The notes under the pieces: model-generated | What the model saw: only the letters and a program-made list of their open reading frames with translations | What the model was told of the DNA's origin: nothing | The model's database searches: none | Translations under genes and position numbers: made by a program | Shown: positions 1-8,797 of the stretch, in pieces | Position numbering within the stretch: position 1 is the first letter of the stretch | Layout: every line of letters starts with the position of its first letter | Assembly: GCF_006159205.1 (NCBI RefSeq) | Contig: NZ_CP040812.1 | Location: forward strand, 3,162,001-3,226,000 | Direction of reading: 5' to 3' | DNA from: Antarcticibacterium flavum | Lineage (GTDB): Bacteria > Bacteroidota > Bacteroidia > Flavobacteriales > Flavobacteriaceae | DNA: 64,000 nt

Positions 1-287
1 TCTGTGATTTGGATTCCCCGGAGTTTTTTTTATAATTTAAGCGGAAGGTTTACAGTTGTTAAGGAAAATTTTAACTTTTTCAATTGTGCAGCATGATAAT
101 AATATGGTTTAATTCACGTTGTAAGGAAGTATTGCATCTTTCGATTAATCCCCTCTAATGCCTTGAAGCTGAATATAAAGCGCTTAAATGTTAAAAGTTC
201 GCTCAAAGGGCAATTAAAATTAAATAATTGGATCTTGGTATTGTGTTTGCATATTATTAACATATAACCAAAAAATTAAAACAATCT

Positions 288-1022
288 ATGACGCATAAAA
301 TTCTAACTGTACTGGCAATTATAATTTTTTCATTCGCTTTCACGACTGCAAACGTCAACAATAATAAATCCATCAATGAACTACCGGCGCCCCTGCCGGA
401 GACCGAAAATAAACTTTCAATAGAAGAGGAAATCGATCAATTATATGATGTTTTCTCTGCTAATAATACCACTGTTCCAAATCAGGAAAGTTTTAAAAAT
501 GGAATGATTGGATATTATAAACTACTTGACCAGGGGCTTGTTAAAAATCAAATTCTTACAATTATCGATTTTAGTCTTTCTTCCACCAAAAGGAGAATGT
601 GGGTTCTTGATATGGCCCATAATAAAGTATTGATCAATTCTGTTGTTTCTCACGGTAAGAATACCGGAAATGAGTTTGCAACAAAGTTTTCCAATACCGT
701 AAATTCCCTTCAAAGTTCTCTTGGTTTTTATATTACCGGTGAGACTTATATGGGTGGAAATGGCTACTCCCTATTCATAGATGGAATGGAGGAGAGGTAT
801 AACTCTAAAGCGCGTGAGCGATATGTCGTTATCCACGGGGCCTCTTATGCAAATGAAGAGGTGGCTAAACGCACCGGGAGACTTGGTAGAAGTTATGGAT
901 GTCCTGCTGTGCCTACCGCCCTTACCAATGAATTTATTGATACTATCAAAGGCCAGTCTGTACTATATATACATTCTGCCGATGAGGATTATCTTCAAAA
1001 TTCTGAAATGATAAAAGCTTAG
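288..1022 (+). CDS. Secreted murein L,D-transpeptidase catalytic domain protein (YkuD_2 type)
   Basis: Likely periplasmic enzyme of the L,D-transpeptidase fold, acting on peptidoglycan peptides. The first ~20 residues form a hydrophobic signal peptide. The C-terminal half carries the family signature: His183 in the VIHGASYA segment and, after a Gly/Arg-rich stretch, Cys205 in SYGCPAVP, the expected catalytic His/Cys pair. At 244 residues it has the usual length of the flavobacterial members. The start is the first ATG after an A-rich stretch; the 287 bases before it hold no gene and only a weak TGTGTTTG box at about 242-249. Its stop codon overlaps by four bases that of a second, unrelated-sequence L,D-transpeptidase on the other strand. 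Family assignment is by motif; substrate is inferred. Confidence 0.85.
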   Translation: MTHKILTVLAIIIFSFAFTTANVNNNKSINELPAPLPETENKLSIEEEIDQLYDVFSANNTTVPNQESFKNGMIGYYKLLDQGLVKNQILTIIDFSLSSTKRRMWVLDMAHNKVLINSVVSHGKNTGNEFATKFSNTVNSLQSSLGFYITGETYMGGNGYSLFIDGMEERYNSKARERYVVIHGASYANEEVAKRTGRLGRSYGCPAVPTALTNEFIDTIKGQSVLYIHSADEDYLQNSEMIKA

Positions 1023-2647
1023 GAGCCACTTTTAAGAGCTTTCAAAAGTTTCTTGTCATAATTATAAATATCCTCGGTGAATCTTGTTCTGCCGTTCTCC
1101 CTCCAGGCGGTCCAGTAGAAATGGTGAACCTGAACCTCTTGCTTCATATCTACATGAGTTTTTTCGCCCCCCGCAATTATCTCATCTACCTTATCTGAAG
1201 TATATTCATCCTGGTCCTCTAATAAATACTTTGCCAGGTCAATAGCATCTTCCACTCTTACACACCCCGAACTCTCTGCCCTTGAATTTCTTTCAAACAA
1301 GGCTTGTGATGGGGTATCGTGTAGGTAAATAAGATACTCATTGGGGTACATGATCTTTACCCTGCCTAAGGGGTTGGAGGCCCCGGGATCCTGCCGGTAG
1401 GTAAGGCCTTTGGCCTGGTCGCCGTTCCAGTTGATCCTTGATGGGTTAACTTCGTTCCCGCTTTGATCGTACACTTTAATATTCCTGTTTGCCAGGTAAT
1501 TGCTGTTCCTCTGCATCCCTGGAATTACATCCTTATTCTGAATAGTTGGAGGTATGGTCCAGTCTGGATTAAAGACCAGGTGTTTAACTTCCCGGGAAAA
1601 AACCGGGGTCTTACGGGCTTCAGTTCCCACCATTGTTTTATGGGTGCGCACTGTATCGCCGTTTTTTACCACCTGTAACCTGTAATTTGCAATATTAACA
1701 AGGATAAAATGATCGCCAAGGTCACGGGGATACCATCTCCACCTTTCAAGATTTACCAGGATTTGATCCCTTCGCTGGTCATAACCTTTGTTAAGGAACC
1801 TAATTGTATTATTTCCAATGATCCCGTCATTTTCAATACCGTTTTCCTCCTGGAAACTCTTTAGGGCTTCTGCAAGTTCTTCGGTATATTTATTTCCTGT
1901 GGAATCGGTATTTTTAAGATAGCCAAAGAATTCTAAGCGCTCCTGGATTTGTGATATGCGGGAATCTTCTTCGCCTGGCTCCACAGTTTCTCCTTCGGGG
2001 ATAGCCTCAAAACCTTGAAAATTGGCGCTTAAATCCCGATACTCCTTCAGGGACTTTTTTAATTCGTTATAGATTTGATGATTAGATCTTATTTGATCCA
2101 GGGCTTTCGCAAAATCCTTTTCCTCCACAGCCTCTTCTAATATGGCCAGGTGGTCAATTTTTACTGAAGGCACGTCCCATATCTCATGCAGGTCCTTGGG
2201 ATTGGTTTTTCCATTATATAGATGACTGGCATATTTTAAATACGCATCGGTCATTATGACATCAAGCCTGCTGCGTTCTTCTTCTGAAAGATCCTCTAAA
2301 TTAGAAAGGTCTTCCCTTATCTTTTCTCCATGGTACTCCCCGAATATCAACCCTTCATCTTCTGAAGCTTCCAGGGCTTCCAGGAGGCCATCCCTAAGGC
2401 CAGGGCTGCTCCACGCAGGCAGGTAAGACCTGTTTTCGTAAAATGCCGTAACAGAATCCTGCATGTACAGACTTGCCGGTGGATTGGTTACTGCCTTGTG
2501 AATATATTCTGCATTCCCCAATTCCTCTATCCCGCCAAAGGAGAAGAAGCCACCCGATGATTCATTCTTACAGGCAGAAAGACTTATAATTAAAATAAGC
2601 ACAAGTATATACCTTGTATGCAAAAAATGGGGATGGTGATATTTCAT
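1019..2647 (-). CDS. L,D-transpeptidase lipoprotein, YcbB/LdtD-like, with peptidoglycan-binding domain
   Basis: Predicted lipoprotein that would form 3-3 cross-links in peptidoglycan or attach proteins to it. A lipobox ends at Cys26 (LSAC). A long N-terminal scaffold region of the kind seen in YcbB-like proteins follows, then a peptidoglycan-binding-1 repeat at roughly residues 230-290, then the YkuD catalytic domain with the signature SSGCVRVED, whose Cys462 should be the nucleophile. A 542-residue length fits the LdtD/YcbB class. The gene stands alone on the minus strand, convergent with the shorter transpeptidase upstream in the window. The 220 bases beyond its start contain no gene I can support. 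Function is known for the family; its exact cross-link type is inferred. Confidence 0.9.
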   Translation of the reverse strand: MKYHHPHFLHTRYILVLILIISLSACKNESSGGFFSFGGIEELGNAEYIHKAVTNPPASLYMQDSVTAFYENRSYLPAWSSPGLRDGLLEALEASEDEGLIFGEYHGEKIREDLSNLEDLSEEERSRLDVIMTDAYLKYASHLYNGKTNPKDLHEIWDVPSVKIDHLAILEEAVEEKDFAKALDQIRSNHQIYNELKKSLKEYRDLSANFQGFEAIPEGETVEPGEEDSRISQIQERLEFFGYLKNTDSTGNKYTEELAEALKSFQEENGIENDGIIGNNTIRFLNKGYDQRRDQILVNLERWRWYPRDLGDHFILVNIANYRLQVVKNGDTVRTHKTMVGTEARKTPVFSREVKHLVFNPDWTIPPTIQNKDVIPGMQRNSNYLANRNIKVYDQSGNEVNPSRINWNGDQAKGLTYRQDPGASNPLGRVKIMYPNEYLIYLHDTPSQALFERNSRAESSGCVRVEDAIDLAKYLLEDQDEYTSDKVDEIIAGGEKTHVDMKQEVQVHHFYWTAWRENGRTRFTEDIYNYDKKLLKALKSGS

Positions 2648-2869
2648 TCGATCTATTTTGATGGCCGGTAGCCAATGAATTAGTAATAAATATAAATTGA
2701 ATACAGCTTGCTTTTTTTAACCAACTGCTTCTTCATTAAATTTTAGGTTGCAAAAAAACCTTGTAAGGGGATCCTGGATAGGGGAAAAGCTTGTAGAATG
2801 GTTAAGAATCGACAACTAAGTTGCTGCAGAGAAAAATTCCCTACCAGCAACGTAGTTATGATTTTAGTT

Positions 2870-3163
2870 TTATGAATCAGCTCGCACATCTGCATAGTCC
2901 TTATTCTGGTCGAACTGGACTTCAGCAAATGGGCATAGGGGATCTATTTTCAAATTCTTTTCCCGGGCAAATTCAACACTTTTTTTTACCAGGCGCGTCG
3001 CAAGCCCTTTGCCCTCGAGTTCCTGCCGGGTTTCAGTATGGTCGATCAACATTATCCCATTATCCAGTATGCTATAGGTAAGTTCAGATGTTATTCCTTT
3101 GTCATCTTCCATATAGAACATGCCTCTGCGGTCACTTTCCTTATGTTTTATCTCTTCACTCAT
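2870..3163 (-). CDS. Small GNAT-like N-acetyltransferase (YidJ/Acetyltransf_CG type)
   Basis: Short acetyltransferase-fold protein of about 97 residues. It shows the compact acetyl-CoA-binding pattern ELEGKGLATRLV followed by a helix and a CPFAEVQF segment, typical of the minimal GNAT-like family whose substrates are unknown. I chose the ATG at 3163 because it lies four bases after the clpP stop codon and gives the usual MSEE-type start; an in-frame ATG at 3187 would overlap clpP. The tight spacing points to co-transcription with the upstream clpP. No regulatory signal is visible between the two genes. Confidence 0.8.
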   Translation of the reverse strand: MSEEIKHKESDRRGMFYMEDDKGITSELTYSILDNGIMLIDHTETRQELEGKGLATRLVKKSVEFAREKNLKIDPLCPFAEVQFDQNKDYADVRADS

Positions 3164-3167
3164 CACT

Positions 3168-3719
3168 TTAAGGTTTAAATTCGGCATCCACGATCCCGTA
3201 GCTTACAGATTCCTCTGCATCCATCCAGTAATCTCTGTTAAAATCTTTCAGGATTTTTTCCCGGGTTTGATCGCAATTCTCAGCAAGGATTTTTGCGCTC
3301 AATTCTTTGATCTTAAGGATCTCGGTGGCCTGGATCTCAATATTCGAAGCCTGGCCTCTTGTCCCACCGCTAGGCTGGTGGATCATAACCTTAGCGTGTT
3401 TCTGGATAAACCTGCGTCCCTTAGCTCCTCCTGAGAGCAGGATAGAACCCATTGAAGCGGCTAAACCGGTACAAATGGTTGAAACAGGGCTTTGAAGGGT
3501 TTTCATAGTGTCATAAATGGCAAATCCATCTGTCACATAACCGCCTGGGCTGTTTATGAATAGTTGAATTTCTGTATTGTCAATGGCATCCAAATATAAT
3601 AAACGGTCTATTACGTGTTTTGCATTCTTATCGTTAACCTCTCCCCAAAGGAAAACCTTTCGATGTTTTAAAAATTGCTCATCTATAAGGTCCTGGGCTT
3701 TTCCGGTTTTTTCTTTCAT
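3168..3719 (-). CDS. clpP: ATP-dependent Clp protease proteolytic subunit (ClpP family)
   Basis: Serine peptidase subunit that would form a barrel docking on a Clp ATPase. The catalytic triad can be read: Ser89 in GLAASMGS, His114 in MIHQP, and Asp163 in NRDYW. The NSPGG oxyanion region is at residues 56-60. At 183 residues it lacks an obvious N-terminal propeptide. It is next to a small GNAT gene and not beside tig or clpX, the usual place of the main clpP in flavobacteria, so it may be a second paralogue; that is inference. It starts at an ATG preceded by an A/T-rich stretch, and no other gene lies directly upstream on this strand. Confidence 0.88.
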   Translation of the reverse strand: MKEKTGKAQDLIDEQFLKHRKVFLWGEVNDKNAKHVIDRLLYLDAIDNTEIQLFINSPGGYVTDGFAIYDTMKTLQSPVSTICTGLAASMGSILLSGGAKGRRFIQKHAKVMIHQPSGGTRGQASNIEIQATEILKIKELSAKILAENCDQTREKILKDFNRDYWMDAEESVSYGIVDAEFKP

Positions 3720-3839
3720 AAGATTTTTTTTTAATGGTATTTTGGATTTCCCTCTTTTCTTTCCGGGATATCAAAATATACCAGCTATGCTCATTTTATT
3801 AGTATATGAAAATACTAAAGATTATTAATAGCTAAAATT

Positions 3840-4292
3840 ATGACTATTTTCGCAGAAAAGTGCAGGATGAATTTGGCATTTAACAAGATTTTAAAGAAAG
3901 ACCTGGAACTGGTGATCCCATTTATCCAGGAATTGGGTGAGTATAAAACCGATGTGGCGCTTTTAAGAGCACGACTGGCAGAAATGTTTGATCAAAATTA
4001 TGAATGTTTCGGCGTTTATCTGCACGGGGAGGTGATTGGTGTTTTCGGCCTTTGGTTTATGACCCGGCACTACGCGGGAAAATCTTGTGAACCCGACCAT
4101 GTGTTTATTAAAACAGAATATCAAAATAAAGGCCTGGGTAAGCAAATCTTTGAATTTATCTTTCAATATGCTGAAGATAAAGGGTGTGAGACAGCTGAAC
4201 TAAATTCATACGTGCACAATTTTAGATCTCACAAATTCTATATGAATCATGGCTTTGTTATCAAGGGATATCATTTTTTAAAAAAGCTATAA
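3840..4292 (+). CDS. GNAT family N-acetyltransferase
   Basis: A cytoplasmic acetyltransferase of the GNAT fold, about 141-150 residues. The acetyl-CoA-binding motif A is seen as TEYQNKGLGKQIFEF near residue 95, and a C-terminal YMNHGF segment closes the fold, as in small single-domain GNATs. Two starts are possible: ATG at 3840, or ATG at 3867 (MNLAF) preceded by GTGCAGG. A near-consensus promoter-like TATTTTCG just after the first ATG favours the second start. The substrate cannot be told from sequence. It lies in front of the tRNA-Gly gene but is probably separate from it, as the tRNA has its own promoter. Confidence 0.8.
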   Translation: MTIFAEKCRMNLAFNKILKKDLELVIPFIQELGEYKTDVALLRARLAEMFDQNYECFGVYLHGEVIGVFGLWFMTRHYAGKSCEPDHVFIKTEYQNKGLGKQIFEFIFQYAEDKGCETAELNSYVHNFRSHKFYMNHGFVIKGYHFLKKL

Positions 4293-4297
4293 ATTAT

Positions 4298-4330
4298 TTT
4301 GGAAGATGAAAAATTTAACGTTTATATTTG
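4298..4330 (+). promoter_or_regulatory. Promoter of the tRNA-Gly gene
   Basis: A perfect Bacteroidota -7 box, TATATTTG (TAnnTTTG), lies at 4323-4330, with a TTTG -33 element at 4298-4301, 21 bases upstream. The tRNA 5' end is ten bases after the box, so the primary transcript would need almost no leader trimming. It is the one site in this window where both elements can be read with good spacing. Confidence 0.7.
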
Positions 4331-4340
4331 CAGTGTACTT

Positions 4341-4413
4341 GCGGGAGTAGCTCAGTTGGTAGAGCGTCAGCCTTCCAAGCTGAATGTCGCCGGTTCGAAC
4401 CCGGTCTCCCGCT
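4341..4413 (+). tRNA. tRNA-Gly(UCC)
   Basis: The 73-base sequence folds as a standard cloverleaf. The acceptor strands GCGGGAG and CTCCCGC pair over seven base pairs with discriminator T. The D-arm contains AGCTCAGTTGGTAGAGC. The anticodon stem TCAGC/GCTGA holds the loop CTTCCAA with anticodon TCC at 4374-4376, and the T-arm contains GGTTCGAACCC. CCA is not encoded, as is common in this phylum. It is a lone tRNA with its own promoter and a downstream terminator. Confidence 0.97.
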
Positions 4414-4422
4414 CAAAAAAAG

Positions 4423-4447
4423 CCTCATTGAAAAATGAGGTTTTTTT
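4423..4447 (+). terminator. Rho-independent terminator of tRNA-Gly
   Basis: A 7-bp stem CCTCATT/AATGAGG with loop GAAA is followed directly by seven T residues at 4441-4447. It begins ten bases after the tRNA 3' end. Confidence 0.9.
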
Positions 4448-4481
4448 GTTTTAAAAGGTTTTGGATAATACAGCTTTTCAA

Positions 4482-5306
4482 ATGGAAATAAAACCCCTCG
4501 AAAACACTCCCTTATATCTTATTGTTAATTGTCTTCTTGAAGCCTTTAAGGGGTATTTTGTACCCATGCCGTCAGATCTTTTATATTGGGAGAAGCGGTT
4601 TCTTGCTGCCAGGGTTATTATGGAATATTCCTATGGCATGTTTGACAATGGCCAATTAGTAGGTTTTATAATTAATGGAATTGATAATTTCCACTCAGAG
4701 CCTACTGCCTTTAATACGGGAACGGGTGTTTTACCTAACTACAGAGGTTGTGGGATTGTGGACAAGCTTTATGAATATGCTATTCCACGACTGCAGGAGA
4801 AAGGGGTAACCCATTGTCGCCTGGAAGTTATAGTGGAAAATGAAAGGGCGATAAATGTGTATCAAAGAATTGGCTTTAAAATTACACGCCGCCTGCACTG
4901 TTTTAAAGGAAGTTTTGGTGTCCCCGGTAGTAAAAACCCATTGGTTAAAAAAATTGAACATCGCACGATCCTTAAAGGTAATTATGCTGATGAGATATTT
5001 TATTCCTGGGACCATACAAAAGAGGCGGTGCTGGCAGTGAGGGGTGATTATGAAAGTTTTCTGGTGTTTAATGAGCTTCAACAGGAAATGGGATATTTTA
5101 CTGTAAACCCATCAACAGGTTATATTGCAAGATTGGAAAGGGCAGAAGTTGGTACTTATAATGACCTCCTTAGTGCAATAAGACAGGTTATAGGGGAAGT
5201 GAAGATGAATAATGTTGATGAATCCAGGATAGGTTTAAGGAGTGCTCTTACAAATGCTGGATTGGAAAATGTTATTGACCAGTATGAGATGGTAATGAAA
5301 ACCTAA
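4482..5306 (+). CDS. GNAT family N-acetyltransferase with C-terminal extension
   Basis: Two-part protein of about 274 residues. The N-terminal ~145 residues are a GNAT domain with the acetyl-CoA-binding stretch LPNYRGCGIVDKLY and the closing VYQRIGFK motif. The remaining ~130 residues form a second region resembling a further, poorly conserved GNAT-like fold, with no motif I recognise. The chosen ATG at 4482 gives a normal start; an in-frame TTG at 4461 after AAAAGG would add seven residues. The gene begins just after the tRNA terminator and converges with the glutaminase gene, with nine bases between stops. The substrate is unknown. Confidence 0.8.
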   Translation: MEIKPLENTPLYLIVNCLLEAFKGYFVPMPSDLLYWEKRFLAARVIMEYSYGMFDNGQLVGFIINGIDNFHSEPTAFNTGTGVLPNYRGCGIVDKLYEYAIPRLQEKGVTHCRLEVIVENERAINVYQRIGFKITRRLHCFKGSFGVPGSKNPLVKKIEHRTILKGNYADEIFYSWDHTKEAVLAVRGDYESFLVFNELQQEMGYFTVNPSTGYIARLERAEVGTYNDLLSAIRQVIGEVKMNNVDESRIGLRSALTNAGLENVIDQYEMVMKT

Positions 5307-5315
5307 ACCTGAGAA

Positions 5316-6230
5316 TCAAAATATAGACAAGCCGGTCATGGTAGTAAGTTTCTCCAGAGCGGCCATACCAAGTTCAGAATTTCCTTTTTCATTGAGGATG
5401 GGACTCCATACTGCTACAGAATATTGTGCCGGATGAATGGCAACAATGCCACCACCTACACCACTCTTGCCGGGGAGCCCTACTTCAAAACTAAATTCTC
5501 CTGCTTCATCGTAGAAGCCACAGGTTTGCATGAGAGCGTTTATACGTTTTACCTTGGTTTTAGAGAGTATCTTTTCACCTGTTTCCAACATTTTCCCATT
5601 ATTTGCAAAGATCATAAATGCCTTTGCCAGCTCCTCACAGGACATCGCAAGCGAACATTGATGAAAATAAAAATCTACAATGGGTTCCACCTCATTTTTG
5701 ATGTTGCCTAATGCCTTCATATAATTTACCAAAGCATAGTTTCTGTAACCGGTAGATTTTTCAGAAGCAGCAATTTTATGGTCATATTCAATGCTGTCAT
5801 TATCACATATCTTTCTCACAAATTCCAACAGGTCCTTCTTGGGATCATCGAGGTTTGACACCAATATGTCGCATATTACCAGGGCTCCAGCATTAATAAA
5901 GGGATTCCTTGGGATCCCTTTCTCATATTCCAGCTGGGTAAGGGAATTAAAAGGATCACCTGAGGGTTCTACATCAACCCGGTCCCAAAGGTCCTCTCCT
6001 AAAAGCTGCATAGCCATGGAGAGGGTAAAAACTTTTGAAATACTTTGGATGGAAAATTTCTCGATACTGTCCCCAAAGGAATAATGTTCTCCCTTGCCCT
6101 TATACAAATGCATTCCAAATTTTTTGGGGTCTACTTTTGCAAGTTCAGGGATATATGAAGCGACCTTACCGTAGACGTCTCTATGGCTTAGCTCTTCGTG
6201 AATGGTGTCCAGTACTTTTTGGTAATCCAT
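5316..6230 (-). CDS. glsA: Glutaminase A
   Basis: Hydrolyses L-glutamine to glutamate and ammonia in the cytoplasm. At 304 residues it matches the beta-lactamase-fold glutaminase family. The catalytic Ser63-x-x-Lys66 is visible in FSIQSISKVF; PFNSL and NPFINAGAL form the substrate-binding segments, and GKSGVGGGI near the C-terminus is also characteristic. The start codon is one base after the stop of the peptidase E gene, so the two are surely co-transcribed with pepE first. This pairing suggests a role in recycling amino acids and small peptides. Confidence 0.95.
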   Translation of the reverse strand: MDYQKVLDTIHEELSHRDVYGKVASYIPELAKVDPKKFGMHLYKGKGEHYSFGDSIEKFSIQSISKVFTLSMAMQLLGEDLWDRVDVEPSGDPFNSLTQLEYEKGIPRNPFINAGALVICDILVSNLDDPKKDLLEFVRKICDNDSIEYDHKIAASEKSTGYRNYALVNYMKALGNIKNEVEPIVDFYFHQCSLAMSCEELAKAFMIFANNGKMLETGEKILSKTKVKRINALMQTCGFYDEAGEFSFEVGLPGKSGVGGGIVAIHPAQYSVAVWSPILNEKGNSELGMAALEKLTTMTGLSIF

Positions 6231-6231
6231 G

Positions 6232-6939
6232 TTAATTTAAATGAGTTAAACTTCCGTTTGGCTCCAGTTCGAAAGGTACTTCATCTACTTTGAAAATGCG
6301 GGCGGGCAAAGGGCCTTTTAACGAAATTTTATCAGCTCTCACCTCCAGCCAGCTACCTTCCCTAAGCCCCACTACAGGCTGTGTGTTGAGCGTATGGAAT
6401 TCTTTGATACGGGTTTCCCTTGTCTCCCCTTTATGGGTTGAATTGGTATCTGGATCGAGGTAATGAGGATTAATATTAAAAGGCACAAGGCCCAGGGTGT
6501 GGAAGCTTGGAGGGTAAATAATTGGCATATCATTGGTGGTTTGCATGCTTAACCCGGCTATATTGGTTCCCGCACTGGTTCCCAGGTAAGGAATGCCTGC
6601 CAGCAGGGTTTCCTTTAATACGCTCATTACCTTATTCCGGTAGAGCTTCTCAACAAGTAAGAATGTGTTGCCGCCTCCCGTAAATATCCCGCTGGCACCC
6701 TTAATCGCCTCGACGGGATCCTTGTATTCATGTAGGCCTTTTATTTGTATTCCTACTGGTTGGAAAGTATCTCTTACAAGCCGGGTGTATTCATCATGAG
6801 ATATCCCGCCGGGCCTGGCATAGGGTATAAAGATCACTTCCCCTGCATCTCCAAAATGCTTTTTTACTTCAGGAAGGAGATATTCAAGGTACGACTGGCC
6901 GTGAAGGGTGGAGGTGCTGGCTAAAATAGCATTTTTCAT
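6232..6939 (-). CDS. pepE: Dipeptidase E (alpha-aspartyl dipeptidase, peptidase S51)
   Basis: Cytoplasmic serine peptidase that cleaves dipeptides with N-terminal aspartate. Numbered from the ATG at 6939, Ser122 lies in GTSAGTN, Asp137 in TTNDMP and His159 in NPHY, a match to the Ser/Asp/His triad of PepE. The GGGNT loop at residues 89-93 is also typical. I chose the ATG at 6939 (MKNAILAS) over an in-frame ATG at 6969, since family members start close to the first beta strand. Length is then 235 residues, as expected. It is the first gene of a two-gene unit with glsA. Confidence 0.92.
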   Translation of the reverse strand: MKNAILASTSTLHGQSYLEYLLPEVKKHFGDAGEVIFIPYARPGGISHDEYTRLVRDTFQPVGIQIKGLHEYKDPVEAIKGASGIFTGGGNTFLLVEKLYRNKVMSVLKETLLAGIPYLGTSAGTNIAGLSMQTTNDMPIIYPPSFHTLGLVPFNINPHYLDPDTNSTHKGETRETRIKEFHTLNTQPVVGLREGSWLEVRADKISLKGPLPARIFKVDEVPFELEPNGSLTHLN

Positions 6940-7149
6940 AATAGATAGATTTTCTTTCCCACCAGTCATTTATATCAACCGGTGCAGGAATTTGCGTAAA
7001 TTTATGGAATGTGGCGGTTTAACAAAAGTTTAGGCGCTACTTATAATATTAATAAGAATTTCAATTGTTTCTTTAGTAGCAACATGAATTTTTAAAGAGA
7101 GAGTGCTTATGCTGAGCTTTCTATCTATATTAAAAAAATAAAATTAATT

Positions 7150-7950
7150 ATGAAAAGAGTTCTGATTATTGTTCTGCTGCTTTTTGTTAGCAATTCGCTT
7201 CTTGCCCAGGAAAAAGAGAGGAAGCGGGTGGTGGGCACCTTACAAATGCCTGCAGAGGAGGAAGTACAGGGGGTGAGTATATATAATCTCAATACCAATG
7301 CCGGTACCGTTTCCAATGATAATGGGCAATTCAGGATTGAGGTGGGGTTGAACGATAGTATTCGTATATCTGCAATCCAATTCCAGGAATTTACTGTAAT
7401 AGTGAATGAAGGGGTAATGGAAAGCGGCCAGTTGAATATTAATATTACAGAGGTAGTAAACCAGCTGCCGGAAGTGATTGTAAGCCCATTTGATCTTACG
7501 GGGAATGTGAATGTTGATGTTGCCAGGATTAGAGTAGTGCAAACGCCAGATACACTTACCTCCAGGGAGGCGCAGTTCATGTATTTTGAATCTGATGCTG
7601 AACCTCGATATACATCCCCGCGACGTAATGAAGCGATGGAAATGAGCCGTACCCGGCTTGTAAATGGATTAAATTTTGTAAACTTGTTCAAAGAACTGCT
7701 CCTCGTAAGTAAGAGAGATCATATCCAGAATCCTGAATCCAGGCAGTCCTGGGATGTGAGAGAACTTTACAGTGATGAGTTTTTTAAGCAGAATCTTAAT
7801 ATTAAAGAAGAAAATATACCCGATTTTATTTTTTATGCCGATGCCAATGGTTTGGATGAAAAAATGCTGCAGAAAGGAAATGAACTGGATCTTATTGAGT
7901 TTTTAATTGAACAAAGCAAAAAATATAAAAAGCAGCAAGCAAGAAATTAA
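7150..7950 (+). CDS. Secreted carboxypeptidase-regulatory-like domain protein, copy 1 of 3
   Basis: Unknown function. A signal peptide (VLLLFVSNSLLAQ) precedes a carboxypeptidase-D-regulatory-like beta-sandwich at about residues 25-110, recognised from the GVSIYNLNTNAGTVSNDNG and ISAIQFQEFTV pattern and a closing NQLPEVIVS strand. The rest has no plug or barrel, so it is not a TonB-dependent receptor. The C-terminal ~55 residues (NIKEENIPDFIFYAD...) are shared with the next two genes. The three genes lie head-to-tail with gaps of 21 and four bases, then a DUF6702 gene and a secreted M1 peptidase, which suggests one periplasmic or outer-membrane-associated unit. A role as partner or regulator of the peptidase is speculation. 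Confidence 0.8.
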   Translation: MKRVLIIVLLLFVSNSLLAQEKERKRVVGTLQMPAEEEVQGVSIYNLNTNAGTVSNDNGQFRIEVGLNDSIRISAIQFQEFTVIVNEGVMESGQLNINITEVVNQLPEVIVSPFDLTGNVNVDVARIRVVQTPDTLTSREAQFMYFESDAEPRYTSPRRNEAMEMSRTRLVNGLNFVNLFKELLLVSKRDHIQNPESRQSWDVRELYSDEFFKQNLNIKEENIPDFIFYADANGLDEKMLQKGNELDLIEFLIEQSKKYKKQQARN

Positions 7951-7971
7951 TCCAAAAAACCTTATTGGGTG

Positions 7972-8793
7972 ATGAGAAACAACTTATTTTTTATTACCCT
8001 TACATTATTATTTGTCCATAACACCTATTCGCAGGAAAAAATTCAATTAAAAGGCTTGCTGGTAACAGATTCCCTTGATGCTTCCTCTGTACATATAATT
8101 AACACCACCACCAGGACAGGAACGGTAAATTCGTCCACCGGTAGGTTTAATATCGAAGTTAGGGAAAATGACACCCTGCTTATTTCTTCCATTCAGTTCA
8201 TCAATGAGGAAATTATTATTTCCCATGATATTTTTAATTCAGGACAACTGCGCATACAGCTTATAGAAGATGTAAATGAGCTCCCAGAGGTGAAATTAAG
8301 TAATATTGGCCTCACAGGTAATATTAATACAGATGTTGCTTCCCTGGATATTGTGAAGGACATGCCTGTGAATATGAGATTTGGGGATATCAAGCACACC
8401 AGGTTCGAGGCAGATATAAATGACCCGCAGGCAGCACCGGATAATTTAGCATTTAAAGAAAACCAGGTAATGAGCCACGCCGGGGCTACCAGTGTTGACC
8501 TGCTTGCTGCAGCCAGTCTCATTGGTGATCTTTTGGGAATTAAGAAAAAACACGATTCGCAGCCGGTTGGAAAAATAAACCTGCCATTATCCCGCCAGAT
8601 AAGGGAAATGCTGGGAGACTCTTTCTTTATAAAATCATTAGGTATAAAAGAGGAGAATATAGGGGATTTTGTATTCTATCTGGATGACACTGGCCTCACC
8701 GGTGAAATGCTGAAGAAAGAAAACCAATTTGCTTTAATTGAATTTCTTTTTGACCACAGTGCAAAGTACAAAGCATTACGTGGTTTTGAATAA
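7972..8793 (+). CDS. Secreted carboxypeptidase-regulatory-like domain protein, copy 2 of 3
   Basis: Paralogue of the gene before it. The signal peptide ends near TYSQ. The regulatory-like domain carries SVHIINTTTRTGTVNSSTG, ISSIQF and NELPEVKLSNIGLTGN, nearly matching copy 3 in the same places. The C-terminal block IKEENIGDFVFYLDDTGL aligns with copy 1. I start at ATG 7972 and not the overlapping GTG 7969, giving 273 residues. The middle ~80 residues differ most among the three copies, so that region may have changed specificity. No enzymatic motif is visible. Confidence 0.8.
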   Translation: MRNNLFFITLTLLFVHNTYSQEKIQLKGLLVTDSLDASSVHIINTTTRTGTVNSSTGRFNIEVRENDTLLISSIQFINEEIIISHDIFNSGQLRIQLIEDVNELPEVKLSNIGLTGNINTDVASLDIVKDMPVNMRFGDIKHTRFEADINDPQAAPDNLAFKENQVMSHAGATSVDLLAAASLIGDLLGIKKKHDSQPVGKINLPLSRQIREMLGDSFFIKSLGIKEENIGDFVFYLDDTGLTGEMLKKENQFALIEFLFDHSAKYKALRGFE

Positions 8794-8797
8794 TGAT

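Noticed and set aside
3168..3719. Possibility that the ClpP gene is damaged because it lacks a propeptide.
   Set aside because: The catalytic triad and full core are intact and many family members start at this point.
4341..4413. tRNA-Gly as an integration site for a mobile element.
   Set aside because: No integrase, no repeat of the tRNA 3' end in the flanking DNA, and ordinary genes on both sides.
6970..7149. A search for an RNA gene or regulator in the 180-base gap before the first paralogous secreted gene.
   Set aside because: AT-rich sequence with no stable hairpin or clear TAnnTTTG box; probably just the promoter region.
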